This document shows, piece after piece, positions 33,294 to 40,346 of a stretch of DNA of 62,202 nucleotides. Within the stretch, counting starts at the first letter, position 1. Each line of letters begins with the position of its first letter. Made by a program: the position numbers and the translations under genes. The notes under the pieces were generated by a model. That model was given only the letters and a program-made list of their open reading frames with translations, was not told where the DNA came from and made no database searches. Origin of the DNA: a virus; IMG/VR virus record IMGVR_UViG_3300032516_000021, positions 1 to 62,202 of that record. One strand, 5' to 3'.

Positions 33294-33503
33294 TCATAGT
33301 ACAATCTCCCAATCCCAAGCAAGCAAGTCGTCAATATGCAACAAACACTCACGGTTCAGAGGCGACCATAAATACCCTGAATCATCCAATTCTAATGGGT
33401 TCCTCGAATTAGGTCTCCTGACTGCAAGTCGGCAGAGATTCCCAGCCTCTCTGTCTTTTCTTAGTTGCTCAATCGCCCAAGTAAAGTTACGAATCTCCAT
33501 CAT
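33294..33503 (-). CDS. DUF2829/Tad2-like small protein, candidate Thoeris anti-defence (69 aa)
   Basis: Starts MMEIRNFTWAIEQLRKDREA and ends SPLNRECLLHIDDLLAWDWE IVL. The layout (N-terminal 'F.eAl..l..g..v.R..W', a tryptophan-serine-proline turn, and a C-terminal DLLA-x-DWE-I/V) matches DUF2829, the family of the Thoeris anti-defence protein Tad2, which sequesters cyclic ADP-ribose signals. The protein is slightly shorter than typical Tad2 (about 80-90). The match is by pattern and a related function is only inferred. It overlaps its upstream neighbour by an ATGA. Confidence 0.55.
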   Translation of the reverse strand: MMEIRNFTWAIEQLRKDREAGNLCRLAVRRPNSRNPLELDDSGYLWSPLNRECLLHIDDLLAWDWEIVL

Positions 33504-33892
33504 GACCTCATTGCCGTCAATTCAACCCGCATCCAGCACCACGGATGCTGAACCACCGGCGAGTAACTGACCTGCTTGCCGGTTGATCCGAGATAGATCA
33601 ATATCTTTTCGCCGTAGTTCGCGCCTGTCTTCGCTGGAGCGTACCGATCGTCAGCATAGCAGGCGGAAAATCGCATCATGCCGGGGGCGAAGAAGACGCC
33701 CGCGCCGCAAACCGTTCCGTCTTCGGTCTTGAAAACAATCTCAGTGCCCGCGGGAACGAGCACGCCGTCAAGGGTTGCCTTTGCCGCAAAATAGTCGAAC
33801 CAAATCGGGCAGGGGATCACCCCATATTTCGCTTCAAGCGCCCGCTGAATCTCCGCCGCTGTCGGCGGCTTGGTTTCTGTCTTGGTTGCCAT
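33500..33892 (-). CDS. hypothetical protein (130 aa)
   Basis: Not recognised. The N-terminus TETKPPTAAEIQRALEAKYG begins with a helix; the rest is beta-like with VVQHPWCWMRVELTAM at the end and YAPAKTGANYGEKILIYLGS in the middle. It has an AAAGGAG ribosome site and overlaps both neighbours, so it is certainly transcribed in the same operon. Confidence 0.6.
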   Translation of the reverse strand: MATKTETKPPTAAEIQRALEAKYGVIPCPIWFDYFAAKATLDGVLVPAGTEIVFKTEDGTVCGAGVFFAPGMMRFSACYADDRYAPAKTGANYGEKILIYLGSTGKQVSYSPVVQHPWCWMRVELTAMRS

Positions 33893-34464
33893 TAGTTACT
33901 CCTTTGTTTGTGTGGATTTCTTGCCTGCTTGACATCCCGCTTTGGCGGTGTGCTGCCGAGCCGTTTGAAATTGTAGAGTGCGACGGCCGTTTCGACCAGC
34001 GCGCGCACTTCTTTGTCTCGTATTGATTCCGCCGCCTTGGCCGCGCATTCGACCTGAGCATCCAGTTCATCGCCTGTGTGGTCTGTGTCAGCGATCAGGC
34101 AGTTCCGGTCGTAGCCTTGGAATATCTGTGAAAGCAAATGGCCGTAGGGTCTGGCCAGCCCTGGCAACTGACGCCACAGTTCAGGGTCTTCCGCCTGTGC
34201 AAAATAGGCTACGTATATGCGCAGGATCGCCAACGTCCGTTCATATATCGCTTCGAAGCGCCTCTCCGAACCGGTACAGACATCGAATTTTTTCATCAGT
34301 TCGGTCGTGGGCAGTCCAATCTTAAACTTGTTGACGATCAACTCCCGCTCCTCTGGAGTCAGCCGCGCGAGTGCCAGCCTGACGGCGCGCTCAATCTCCG
34401 GTGAATGCACAAGCTCACGCCCGAGCGCGCTGACGATGTCGTTATTGTTAGACGAGTTCAACAT
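33892..34464 (-). CDS. sigma-region-4-like helix-turn-helix protein (190 aa)
   Basis: Residues about 28-65 (RLALARLTPEERELIVNKFK, TTELMKKFDVCTGSERR) look like the sigma70 region 4/LuxR-type HTH ('L.p.er.l...f..g.s..ei...'). The rest is helical with acidic patches (IADTDHTGDELDAQVECAAK) and a basic end. It could be a sigma-like late-gene regulator; it lies next to the NusG-like gene and may work with it, which is an inference. A start two codons upstream (GTG) is possible. Confidence 0.6.
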   Translation of the reverse strand: MLNSSNNNDIVSALGRELVHSPEIERAVRLALARLTPEERELIVNKFKIGLPTTELMKKFDVCTGSERRFEAIYERTLAILRIYVAYFAQAEDPELWRQLPGLARPYGHLLSQIFQGYDRNCLIADTDHTGDELDAQVECAAKAAESIRDKEVRALVETAVALYNFKRLGSTPPKRDVKQARNPHKQRSN

Positions 34465-34981
34465 CACTCACACTTACCTTACATGGCGTCACCTGGTCAA
34501 AAAATGGAATCTCTACCACGATATCGTTGCCGCTGGTCCTGCCCGTGACCTGACCCAGTATGCCGCCGAGTTTGCCGGATGTTATCAGTACGATCTTGCC
34601 GACATAAGTCACCGCGAAGTCACCGGCATTGGCGCGGCACCGGCTCAGGGCGTTCATCTTTTCTACCGAAGCGCGGACTTCGCTGAGTTTCTCGTCGGTG
34701 ATGTTAGCGATCCAGTTGCCGAGGATCACGGGCGTCACCGAGACCTGGCCGATGTAGCGGATCAGTTGTATCGGGCTTAGTTCCACGTCCGTCTTCGGCA
34801 GTCTCATCGACACGAACAAGTAGTTCGGATATGCCGGTGTTGCCTGCCACTCTGTCCGACCACCGACATCCACCGGTTCATTGATCGTGGGGCAATAGCA
34901 ATCCACGGTCAGATTGCGGCGCGCAATCTGGTCGAATACCTGCTCGTACTTGCAGTGGTATGTTGTTAACAGCCAAGTCAC
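34448..34981 (-). CDS. NusG-like transcription elongation factor (177 aa)
   Basis: GTG start at 34981 overlapping the upstream stop (GTGA). The N-terminal half is an NGN-type domain: WLLTTYHCKYEQVFDQIARR at the start, VDCYCPTINEPV, and AYPNYLFVSMRL, the counterpart of the 'P.FPgYlFv' signature of NusG/RfaH. The C-terminal part (YVGKIVLITSGKLGGILGQV) is KOW-like. These factors bind RNA polymerase and alter pausing or termination. A phage-encoded copy probably steers late transcription through terminators. Length fits (about 160-180). Confidence 0.72.
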   Translation of the reverse strand: MTWLLTTYHCKYEQVFDQIARRNLTVDCYCPTINEPVDVGGRTEWQATPAYPNYLFVSMRLPKTDVELSPIQLIRYIGQVSVTPVILGNWIANITDEKLSEVRASVEKMNALSRCRANAGDFAVTYVGKIVLITSGKLGGILGQVTGRTSGNDIVVEIPFFDQVTPCKVSVSDVELV

Positions 34982-35100
34982 GCGGGTACTCCGATTGTGG
35001 TTTCAAACATGGCCGCGCCTGATGACGATAAAGCAAAAGCGCATAGTACAGGATCGTCAACTATCGCGGATTTACCTTTTGTGAGTAGAATCTTTTTCAC
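34978..35100 (-). CDS. mini-protein with HNH/AP2-type N-terminal motif (40 aa)
   Basis: GTG 35100 to TGA 34978. The product starts MKKILLTKGKSAIVDD and ends FETTIGVPA. The motif MKxIxLTxGKxAxVDD is the usual N-terminus of phage HNH/AP2 homing endonucleases, but here no endonuclease follows; only 24 more residues are present. It may be a free-standing remnant or a short functional peptide. It is translationally coupled to the NusG-like gene. A related remnant is at 47013-47084. Confidence 0.5.
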   Translation of the reverse strand: MKKILLTKGKSAIVDDPVLCAFALSSSGAAMFETTIGVPA

Positions 35101-35180
35101 GTCTTGTCCATTATCCTCATATCAAATTCCAGAGTTTATATCCCCGGTGGCCGTCCGTGGCTTGAATCCGATTCCTTTCA

Positions 35181-35684
35181 TCACCGGGGCTCCAATGTCA
35201 TTTGTTCTGCCGGTATCGATTCCACCCGGACTTCCGTCCAATCCTGCTGGTTGCCGTCACGGTTGTCGAACCGCGTGATATAGGGGTTGTCGTTTGTTAG
35301 ATTTTCTATGAACGGCAGAGCAACTGCATCCTTGTCATTCTTGAAAAAGATTCCCTGCAATGCGTCAAGAATTGCCTTGCAGATGTTATCCGCGTCGCAT
35401 ACTGAGCGGCCTTTCCAGTATTGCTTGCCGTCTTTGCGTTTGATCAGCGTGTGAGTACCAACGAGGAAGTGCAGGTATACGCGGGTTGTCGTGTGCAGTT
35501 CCGGTTGATTATAGCCGCACGCTGCCACTTTTGCCGCCAACTGAATCACTTTGCGTGAGTTGTCGTATTCTTTGTTGCGAAACGCTCGCATGACTTTCTT
35601 TTTCCTGTCATAGAACCTATCCGCCCGATGATGCCCACTAACGCGACCAATAACCGTGAAGGAGACGCTTTGCTTCTCTGTCAT
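35181..35684 (-). CDS. rusA: RusA-like Holliday junction resolvase (167 aa)
   Basis: Contains the RusA signature near residues 93-118: VCDADNICKAILDALQGIFF followed by KNDKDAV, i.e. the D-x-DN-x-x-KAxLDAL-x-G motif with the acidic residues that hold magnesium. It resolves branched DNA before packaging. The N-terminus starts MTEKQSVSFTVIGRVSGHHR, the normal beta start. Length (about 120-160 in the family) is slightly above average. Confidence 0.88.
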   Translation of the reverse strand: MTEKQSVSFTVIGRVSGHHRADRFYDRKKKVMRAFRNKEYDNSRKVIQLAAKVAACGYNQPELHTTTRVYLHFLVGTHTLIKRKDGKQYWKGRSVCDADNICKAILDALQGIFFKNDKDAVALPFIENLTNDNPYITRFDNRDGNQQDWTEVRVESIPAEQMTLEPR

Positions 35685-35702
35685 GGATTTCTCCTACTAT
35701 CC

Positions 35703-35984
35703 TTATCCCTCCGGTCTCGCCCCGGGGTTCCTTCCTATCGCATTTTGGTTGATGAAGTCGGCGGCAATTTGCAGATCAAATCCTAATCCCTTGCCGAGCA
35801 AATGTGGGTGACTTGGAAACACAACGTCCTCAATCACCTTCACCGGTAATACCACGTCGATGGTGCGCACGGGGTCAAGGTGTTTGTGGATCGTATGTCT
35901 CAAAGCGATTCTATCTGACGATCCATTATCAAAAGGAATCCAATCCTTCACTATCGCCTCAATCACTTCGTTGAACAAGTTCAT
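35703..35984 (-). CDS. hypothetical protein (93 aa)
   Basis: Start ATG 35984, eight bases after GAGGAG; a GTG two codons upstream is too close to that site. The product MNLFNEVIEAIVKDWIPFDN has one helix and then a beta part (TIDVVLPVKVIEDVVFPSHP). I do not recognise it. It lies between the CTG-start gene and RusA. Confidence 0.6.
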   Translation of the reverse strand: MNLFNEVIEAIVKDWIPFDNGSSDRIALRHTIHKHLDPVRTIDVVLPVKVIEDVVFPSHPHLLGKGLGFDLQIAADFINQNAIGRNPGARPEG

Positions 35985-35986
35985 AT

Positions 35987-36460
35987 TCACTTCTCCTCCA
36001 AATCCTCGTAGAGGTCGTCGATCTCTGTAATCTTACCCTCTGAATACATTTGATACCAATTGCCAGTATCCATGTTCAAGATGTCGAAGATGAATCTATC
36101 AGGCCAATTTTTCCGGTCTCGCCATTCCATGATTGCATCAAGCGACAAGAACCTCCCAACGATATTGCTATGCGCTCGGGCAAAGTAATAATATCGTTCC
36201 TCCCTACTCCCGATCTTTATATCCCAAGCAAAGACCAAGAATCGCTTCCCGATCGCCATGCCCAGAGTCGCGGGATCGAGATACCCCCGATGAAGCCAGT
36301 GAAAGAAGATTTCCAGCTTTCGGAATTCATCCTCGCTTACGATCTCATCAGAAGACAACCAATCGCCACAAACTTTACCCTCTAATTCTTCGTTCTGAGA
36401 CGCGGGATTTTCTGTTCTGCGATATAGGACTCTCGCTCTAAACTTCGGTATCTCACTCAG
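35987..36460 (-). CDS. hypothetical protein with likely CTG start (157 aa)
   Basis: No ATG or GTG is available near the start. The best ribosome site in the area, AAAGGAGG, lies six bases before CTG 36460, which overlaps the upstream stop as CTGA. From there the product begins with SEIPKFRARVLYRRTENP, somewhat like the 'M.EIKFRAWD' start of YopX-type phage proteins. The rest (RKLEIFFHWLHRGYLDPATL, then GKRFLVFAWDIKIGSREERY) looks like one globular domain. The alternative start, TTG 36358, lacks a ribosome site. Confidence 0.55.
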   Translation of the reverse strand: MSEIPKFRARVLYRRTENPASQNEELEGKVCGDWLSSDEIVSEDEFRKLEIFFHWLHRGYLDPATLGMAIGKRFLVFAWDIKIGSREERYYYFARAHSNIVGRFLSLDAIMEWRDRKNWPDRFIFDILNMDTGNWYQMYSEGKITEIDDLYEDLEEK

Positions 36461-36723
36461 GGCTGGCCTCCTTTAAGGGCATGGTAAGCATGTAAAATTG
36501 TTAAGGGGCAGTCTTGTTCAAGATCGTTGATCGCTCTGAACAATTCCCCCAAGTTCTCCGGGTGCTCCAGTCCGGCGCAAGCGTTGACGCGGGTGGCGAT
36601 CATCTCCAATAAGTCTCCCTCAGCATCGTCTAATACGACGTTCCCGTCAGCATCAAAAAGCAAGAAATACAACTCTTCTGGTTCAACAATCCACGGCGTC
36701 GGGTGCTTCTCGATTAGGGTCAT
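36457..36723 (-). CDS. hypothetical acidic protein (88 aa)
   Basis: ATG 36723 overlaps the stop of the zinc-binding gene (ATGA). The product, MTLIEKHPTPWIVEPEELYF, has a 'hPtPW' motif seen in many small phage proteins that precede replication genes, and a conserved-looking ATRVNACAGLEHPENLGELF region. The function is unknown. Its end contains the AAAGGAGG that serves the next gene. Confidence 0.65.
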   Translation of the reverse strand: MTLIEKHPTPWIVEPEELYFLLFDADGNVVLDDAEGDLLEMIATRVNACAGLEHPENLGELFRAINDLEQDCPLTILHAYHALKGGQP

Positions 36724-36917
36724 AGCAACCTTTCCTGCCGATTCTCTTTCGGCTTTCTGAATTCCTTTGCGGGCACGCAATCGAACCAGTGCGGTTCCTT
36801 CGTGGCAAAGTTCACTGGCATCATCTTCCCGCTCGGATGGGCGTAAAAGTAGATCATGGCGTCGCACTCCTTGCACTTGCGGACAGGTTCACCGGAGTAG
36901 GGGTAGATGGTCTTCAT
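36720..36917 (-). CDS. zinc-binding phage protein (65 aa)
   Basis: Start ATG 36917 overlaps the DnaB stop (ATGA). The product contains CKECDAMIYFYAHPSGKMMP (CxxC, then GKmmPv) and HWFDCVPAKEFRKPK, a pattern common to many phage proteins: C-x-x-C...sGK.mP....H...Cp.a..FR. It probably forms one zinc site from two CxxC-like pairs plus His. The function is not known. Confidence 0.7.
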   Translation of the reverse strand: MKTIYPYSGEPVRKCKECDAMIYFYAHPSGKMMPVNFATKEPHWFDCVPAKEFRKPKENRQERLL

Positions 36918-38299
36918 GCTTGCGTCCTCCACGGCTGTGTAATGTTCTCAAATCGCACCATGTTTTCGTGCCAATATGTCTTGGCCATGCCGGTAGGCCC
37001 CGAATTCTGTTTCCGCACGTAGATATGCGCCTCATCCGGCGGATAGGTGATCTTGCCCTTGTCGTCGATAAAGACTTTGTATGGATGCCATAACATGATA
37101 ACCCAGCGCGCATCCTGCTCAAGTGAACCGCTGTCACGTAGGTCATAGAGTTCCGGCGCCCGCTGATTCTTGACGGAGTCACGGCTGAGTTGTGAGCAGA
37201 CGACAACTGGAACATGCAACTGCCCGGCCATGAGCGATAGTTGCCGCGATATCTCGGAGAGGCGCGCATTCGCATTGTCATACCCCTTACCGACAACTTC
37301 CATGAGTTGGACGTAGTCAACTACGATCAGTCCGATATTATGCTGCTTGACCAACTGCGTAGCCCGTCGCTTCACCTCGTGCGGTGTTGGATTATCGACA
37401 ATGTTTTCAAAGTGGATCAGGCCGTCCTGCAAACGCGAGACGCTTTCGATCACTTGTCGATATTGGTGATCGGACAAATCGCCAGTCCGGATATTCCAGT
37501 GGGGAATCCCCGTCTCCCAACAGAGCATCGTTTGAAACGCTTGCGCGGGATCTTCGGTAAGAAAGAAAGCTGACGATACGCCATTGTCGCTCATGCGTCG
37601 ACAGAGTTGTAAGGCCAACGTCGTCTTGCCCTCACCTGGGCGACCGGCGAGTAGACCGACCTTGTCGCGCTCAAGGCGGAATAGAATCCTATCCAAGTCC
37701 GTCAGCCCGAAGCGTACCCAAGTTTTCATGACCTCCGGGTGCTCGTGCGAATCCATAAGTTCGTCAAGTCCGGTGATGAAGTTGACTCCCATTTCGGTCA
37801 TAGCCTGTGCGTCAGCGCGGTGATGTAGGTTCGATAATTTGAGAGTGCTTGAGTCGATGTACTGCAAGATATCATCGGCTTCGTCCTGTTGCGCGCAAGC
37901 CTTCGAATAAACCTGCTGTCCCAATTTCGACAACTTTCGCAGTAGTGATTTCTCGTGGATGATTTTGGCGTATTGTTCAGAACTTGCGGCGGAGTAAACA
38001 TCGTCAGTCAAGCCAATCACGAACCCGGAGCCGCCGAGTTTATCAAGATGACCATCACGCTTGAGCCTATCGGCAACCGTGACTATGTCAGCGGGGGAAT
38101 TTTCTGATACCAGAGAAACGATTGCCGTATACACTGGCCCGTGCTTAGGATTATAGAAATCTCCGGCAGTAATCTTGTCAGCCACACGGTCAACGTATTC
38201 GTTATTAATCAGCAACCCGCCAAGTAATGCGACCTCGGCGGCCAAGTCACACGGTTGCTTTGGCGCTGATTGATTTTCTGGCGTTGTGACACCATTCAT
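36914..38299 (-). CDS. dnaB: replicative DNA helicase, DnaB-like (461 aa)
   Basis: N-terminal DnaB domain (LAAEVALLGGLLINNEYVDR, HGPVYTAIVSLVSENSPADI) followed by a RecA-like ATPase: LAGRPGEGKTTLALQL near residues 230-245 (Walker A), IGLIVVDYVQLMEV (Walker B) and VVVCSQLSRDSVKNQRAPEL, LRDSGSLEQDARWVIMLW (motifs H3, H4). It unwinds phage DNA at the fork, loaded by the initiator encoded upstream. Start ATG 38299 lies 50 bp inside the initiator gene. Confidence 0.93.
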   Translation of the reverse strand: MNGVTTPENQSAPKQPCDLAAEVALLGGLLINNEYVDRVADKITAGDFYNPKHGPVYTAIVSLVSENSPADIVTVADRLKRDGHLDKLGGSGFVIGLTDDVYSAASSEQYAKIIHEKSLLRKLSKLGQQVYSKACAQQDEADDILQYIDSSTLKLSNLHHRADAQAMTEMGVNFITGLDELMDSHEHPEVMKTWVRFGLTDLDRILFRLERDKVGLLAGRPGEGKTTLALQLCRRMSDNGVSSAFFLTEDPAQAFQTMLCWETGIPHWNIRTGDLSDHQYRQVIESVSRLQDGLIHFENIVDNPTPHEVKRRATQLVKQHNIGLIVVDYVQLMEVVGKGYDNANARLSEISRQLSLMAGQLHVPVVVCSQLSRDSVKNQRAPELYDLRDSGSLEQDARWVIMLWHPYKVFIDDKGKITYPPDEAHIYVRKQNSGPTGMAKTYWHENMVRFENITQPWRTQA

Positions 38300-39146
38300 G
38301 CAAGTTCTGTCCGTTCCCTGGAGCGCACATTGTTTCGATATGCGCGTAAAATCGTTCTTCGGTTTGTGGACTACCAAGTCCAGCGATTAGTATCTCTTGA
38401 AAAAACTCTGCCGACTCCGGCGAGTTCTTCTCCCAGTTTTTGCCGAGTCCCTTTTTCAGAATGTGCCCGAAGGCATAACCGGCCATGCGCCCGAAATCCC
38501 CAGTCAGAATCGGATATTGTTCGGGTATCCATTTTTTCAGTGCAGCCACAACGTCACCAGACAGTAGTGGTTCCCGCCTCTTCACTCCGATCAACTTCAG
38601 GACATCAACCTTTTCTTGGTCGGTTAACTTACCGTTATTCCCCGAAGGCGACTTTGTCGCGTCCCCGTCTTCTGTTTTAACTGGTGAGGAAGGAAGGTTA
38701 GGAAGGTTAGGAAGGTTAGGAAGGTTAGGGGCATCGCTTTGGCACTCTTTTGGTGTACCAGTGGCAGTGCCACTCGCATTACCAGCCGCACTTGATCGGT
38801 ACTTGTCCCAACGTGATTTCGCATTGAGTCGGTTGCGTTGTTTTAGCGCAGATAAATGCCCTTCATGTTCTTGCCAGTTATGGAGTTTGGTGGTTCCATT
38901 ATATCTATCTATAAAGCCAGTCTGTATCAATGCTTCAATCATTTTTCCCTTCTTACCCCACCAGTGACAAATCTTTTCGAGGTCAGCATCAGAATAATTC
39001 GACAAATCGCCGTCGGCCTCGTGATATTCAGCCGCATAAGACCATAACCTGAGGGGTAAAACCTCTGAACCGCGTCCAAGTACGCCGATCAACCTACGGG
39101 TCTTAGGATGATCAAAATATCGGGTGTCAAGGTTTAGATACGACAT
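38247..39146 (-). CDS. replication initiator/replisome organiser-like protein (299 aa)
   Basis: N-terminal winged-helix of the phage replisome-organiser type: MSYLNLDTRYFDHPKTRRLI, VLPLRLWSYAAEYHEADGDL, YSDADLEKICHWWGKKGKM. A low-complexity linker (about residues 118-175) contains NLPNLPNLPNLP, encoded by 9-bp repeats. A C-terminal DnaD-like/helicase-loading helical domain follows (TGDFGRMAGYAFGHILKKGL). Order initiator-DnaB is as in lambda O/P and many siphoviruses. Start chosen at ATG 39146, behind GAGG. Confidence 0.82.
   Translation of the reverse strand: MSYLNLDTRYFDHPKTRRLIGVLGRGSEVLPLRLWSYAAEYHEADGDLSNYSDADLEKICHWWGKKGKMIEALIQTGFIDRYNGTTKLHNWQEHEGHLSALKQRNRLNAKSRWDKYRSSAAGNASGTATGTPKECQSDAPNLPNLPNLPNLPSSPVKTEDGDATKSPSGNNGKLTDQEKVDVLKLIGVKRREPLLSGDVVAALKKWIPEQYPILTGDFGRMAGYAFGHILKKGLGKNWEKNSPESAEFFQEILIAGLGSPQTEERFYAHIETMCAPGNGQNLHEWCHNARKSISAKATV
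38693..38731. repeat. 9-bp iterons inside the initiator gene (candidate origin)
   Basis: The plus strand shows about four direct copies of a 9-base unit of the form GGTTAGGAA, giving repeated Asn-Leu-Pro in the protein. The repeats lie between the initiator's DNA-binding half and its C-terminal half, which is where lambda places its origin iterons within gene O. Boundaries are approximate. Confidence 0.55.
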
Positions 39147-39318
39147 CTTCATCCTCTGGCATCAACTCGATAAATAGATCGGCTAATTGACGATATAGGT
39201 CGTTTTGGACCTCATCAACCATACAACCGTCATTATTCCAGTCGGCCCAACTCGGACTTATTTCCTTTTCGATCAATGCCTTGACCTTCTCAAAGATTTC
39301 CTTGTGAACGTTTCTCAT
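39127..39318 (-). CDS. hypothetical acidic protein (63 aa)
   Basis: Start ATG 39318, six bases after GGAG. Product MRNVHKEIFEKVKALIEKEI then WADWNNDGCMVDEVQNDLYR is helical and acidic, ending MPEDEDVVSKP. No family is recognised. It overlaps the replication initiator start by 20 bp. Confidence 0.65.
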   Translation of the reverse strand: MRNVHKEIFEKVKALIEKEISPSWADWNNDGCMVDEVQNDLYRQLADLFIELMPEDEDVVSKP

Positions 39319-39370
39319 AGGGAACTCCAATACAAAAAGCCCCCATCCGTCATTAAATAACTTTTGGACA

Positions 39371-39811
39371 TTAGGCGGCCTTCTCTTTCTTATGAAGTTG
39401 TCGATGATGCTTAGGGCAGAACCAGACGATTTCTAATGGTTTAGAATAGTCAGGATGATGCGCATGTGTTTTGTCATTACCGCAGATAACGCAGGGTTCC
39501 CGCTTTAACTTGCCCCTGAAAATTCTAACAGCAATAAGAGTGTGAGCACGAGCGCGATCAGGGTGTTTGCTGCGGTATCTCCTTGTTTGAACCGTTTGCA
39601 ATCCGGGATGGGTCTTTCTATAATTTTGCTGGTATTCAAGCTCCCGTTCTACGTGCTTCAAATAGCGAGTGTAGCGTTGTTCTTTTGATTCTTTTGGACG
39701 TTGTAGTTCTCTTCTACATTCCTTGCAGTAACAACATAGCCCAGAAGGACGACGGCGATTGCGGTGAAAGTCATCGGGAAGTTTGTCTGTCTTGCATTTA
39801 GCGCAGATCAT
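39371..39811 (-). CDS. HNH-like zinc-finger nuclease (146 aa)
   Basis: Two Cys pairs at the N-terminus (MICAKCKTDKLPDDFHRNRR, GLCCYCKECRRE) and a C-terminal HNH-like core: CVICGNDKTHAHHPDYSKPL followed by EIVWFCPKHHRQLHKKEK. This CxxC...H-x-HH-x-DY...W-x-C-P-x-HH-x-x-H pattern is that of phage HNH endonucleases and recombination-associated zinc proteins. A paralogue with the same core is at 48733-49251. It is the first gene after the promoter at 39940. Confidence 0.78.
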   Translation of the reverse strand: MICAKCKTDKLPDDFHRNRRRPSGLCCYCKECRRELQRPKESKEQRYTRYLKHVERELEYQQNYRKTHPGLQTVQTRRYRSKHPDRARAHTLIAVRIFRGKLKREPCVICGNDKTHAHHPDYSKPLEIVWFCPKHHRQLHKKEKAA

Positions 39812-39939
39812 TTGAACTCCATAACAAAAAACCCCCTTCGAGCTTCGGTGTGTATGTCAGTACCGTTAGGCAATGACCCGAAACCCTCCGGGGGTATTGT
39901 AAACTAAGAAATTGGACGATACTAACATACACAAGGGTC

Positions 39940-39968
39940 ACAGTACCACATATCATGTTTGTTGTCAA
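39940..39968 (-). promoter_or_regulatory. sigma70-type promoter upstream of HNH/replication operon
   Basis: On the minus strand TTGACA (39963-39968) and TACTGT (39940-39945) are separated by exactly 17 bases. The start point would be near 39933. It precedes a leader of about 120 bases and the operon HNH - hypothetical - initiator - dnaB. The -35 is a perfect consensus. Confidence 0.75.
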
Positions 39969-40015
39969 CAAGAATTTCCTACACGTTTTGCAAGCGCTGT
40001 TGTGAGTGGCGGGCG

Positions 40016-40342
40016 TCATAATAGCTGTCCCTGTCGTCTTTCTATTAGTTCCCGTGCAAGCCGCTTTTGCAGTGAGCAGTTTTTAAGCTGTACCAATGCG
40101 GTCTGCTCAATGTGCCGGCAGACCTTGATAATTTCCTCCGGCTCCGCAAGCCAATAGCCCTTGTCGCTGCCATTCCGTTTCGATCCGATCAATGCGAGTG
40201 AGTGCTTCTTGATATACCCGACGACCATGCGCACGTCACTATCGTCATGCCAGCCGAGTTCGGCGGCGATCTCGCGTCCCTTCATTCTGCCCCGTTGCTG
40301 TAGCAGGTCGATCAGGCGGGCGGCGAGAAGGTCGTGGGTCAT
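40016..40342 (-). CDS. winged-helix DNA-binding protein (108 aa)
   Basis: Start ATG 40342, just after the methyltransferase stop at 40347. Residues about 1-55 form a winged-helix (LLAARLIDLLQQRGRMKGRE, IAAELGWHDDSDVRMVVGYI, KKHSLALIGSKRNGSDKGYW). The rest is a basic helix (CSLQKRLARELIERRQGQ). Such small proteins commonly regulate early phage genes; the promoter at 39940 lies 50 bp downstream of its stop, so it could act there (inference). Confidence 0.7.
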   Translation of the reverse strand: MTHDLLAARLIDLLQQRGRMKGREIAAELGWHDDSDVRMVVGYIKKHSLALIGSKRNGSDKGYWLAEPEEIIKVCRHIEQTALVQLKNCSLQKRLARELIERRQGQLL

Positions 40343-40346
40343 AGGG

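Noticed and set aside
39798-40019. 73-codon frame on the minus strand between the winged-helix gene and the HNH gene
   Set aside because: It spans the -35/-10 promoter at 39940-39968 and a leader, has no ribosome site and no family pattern; it is more likely non-coding.
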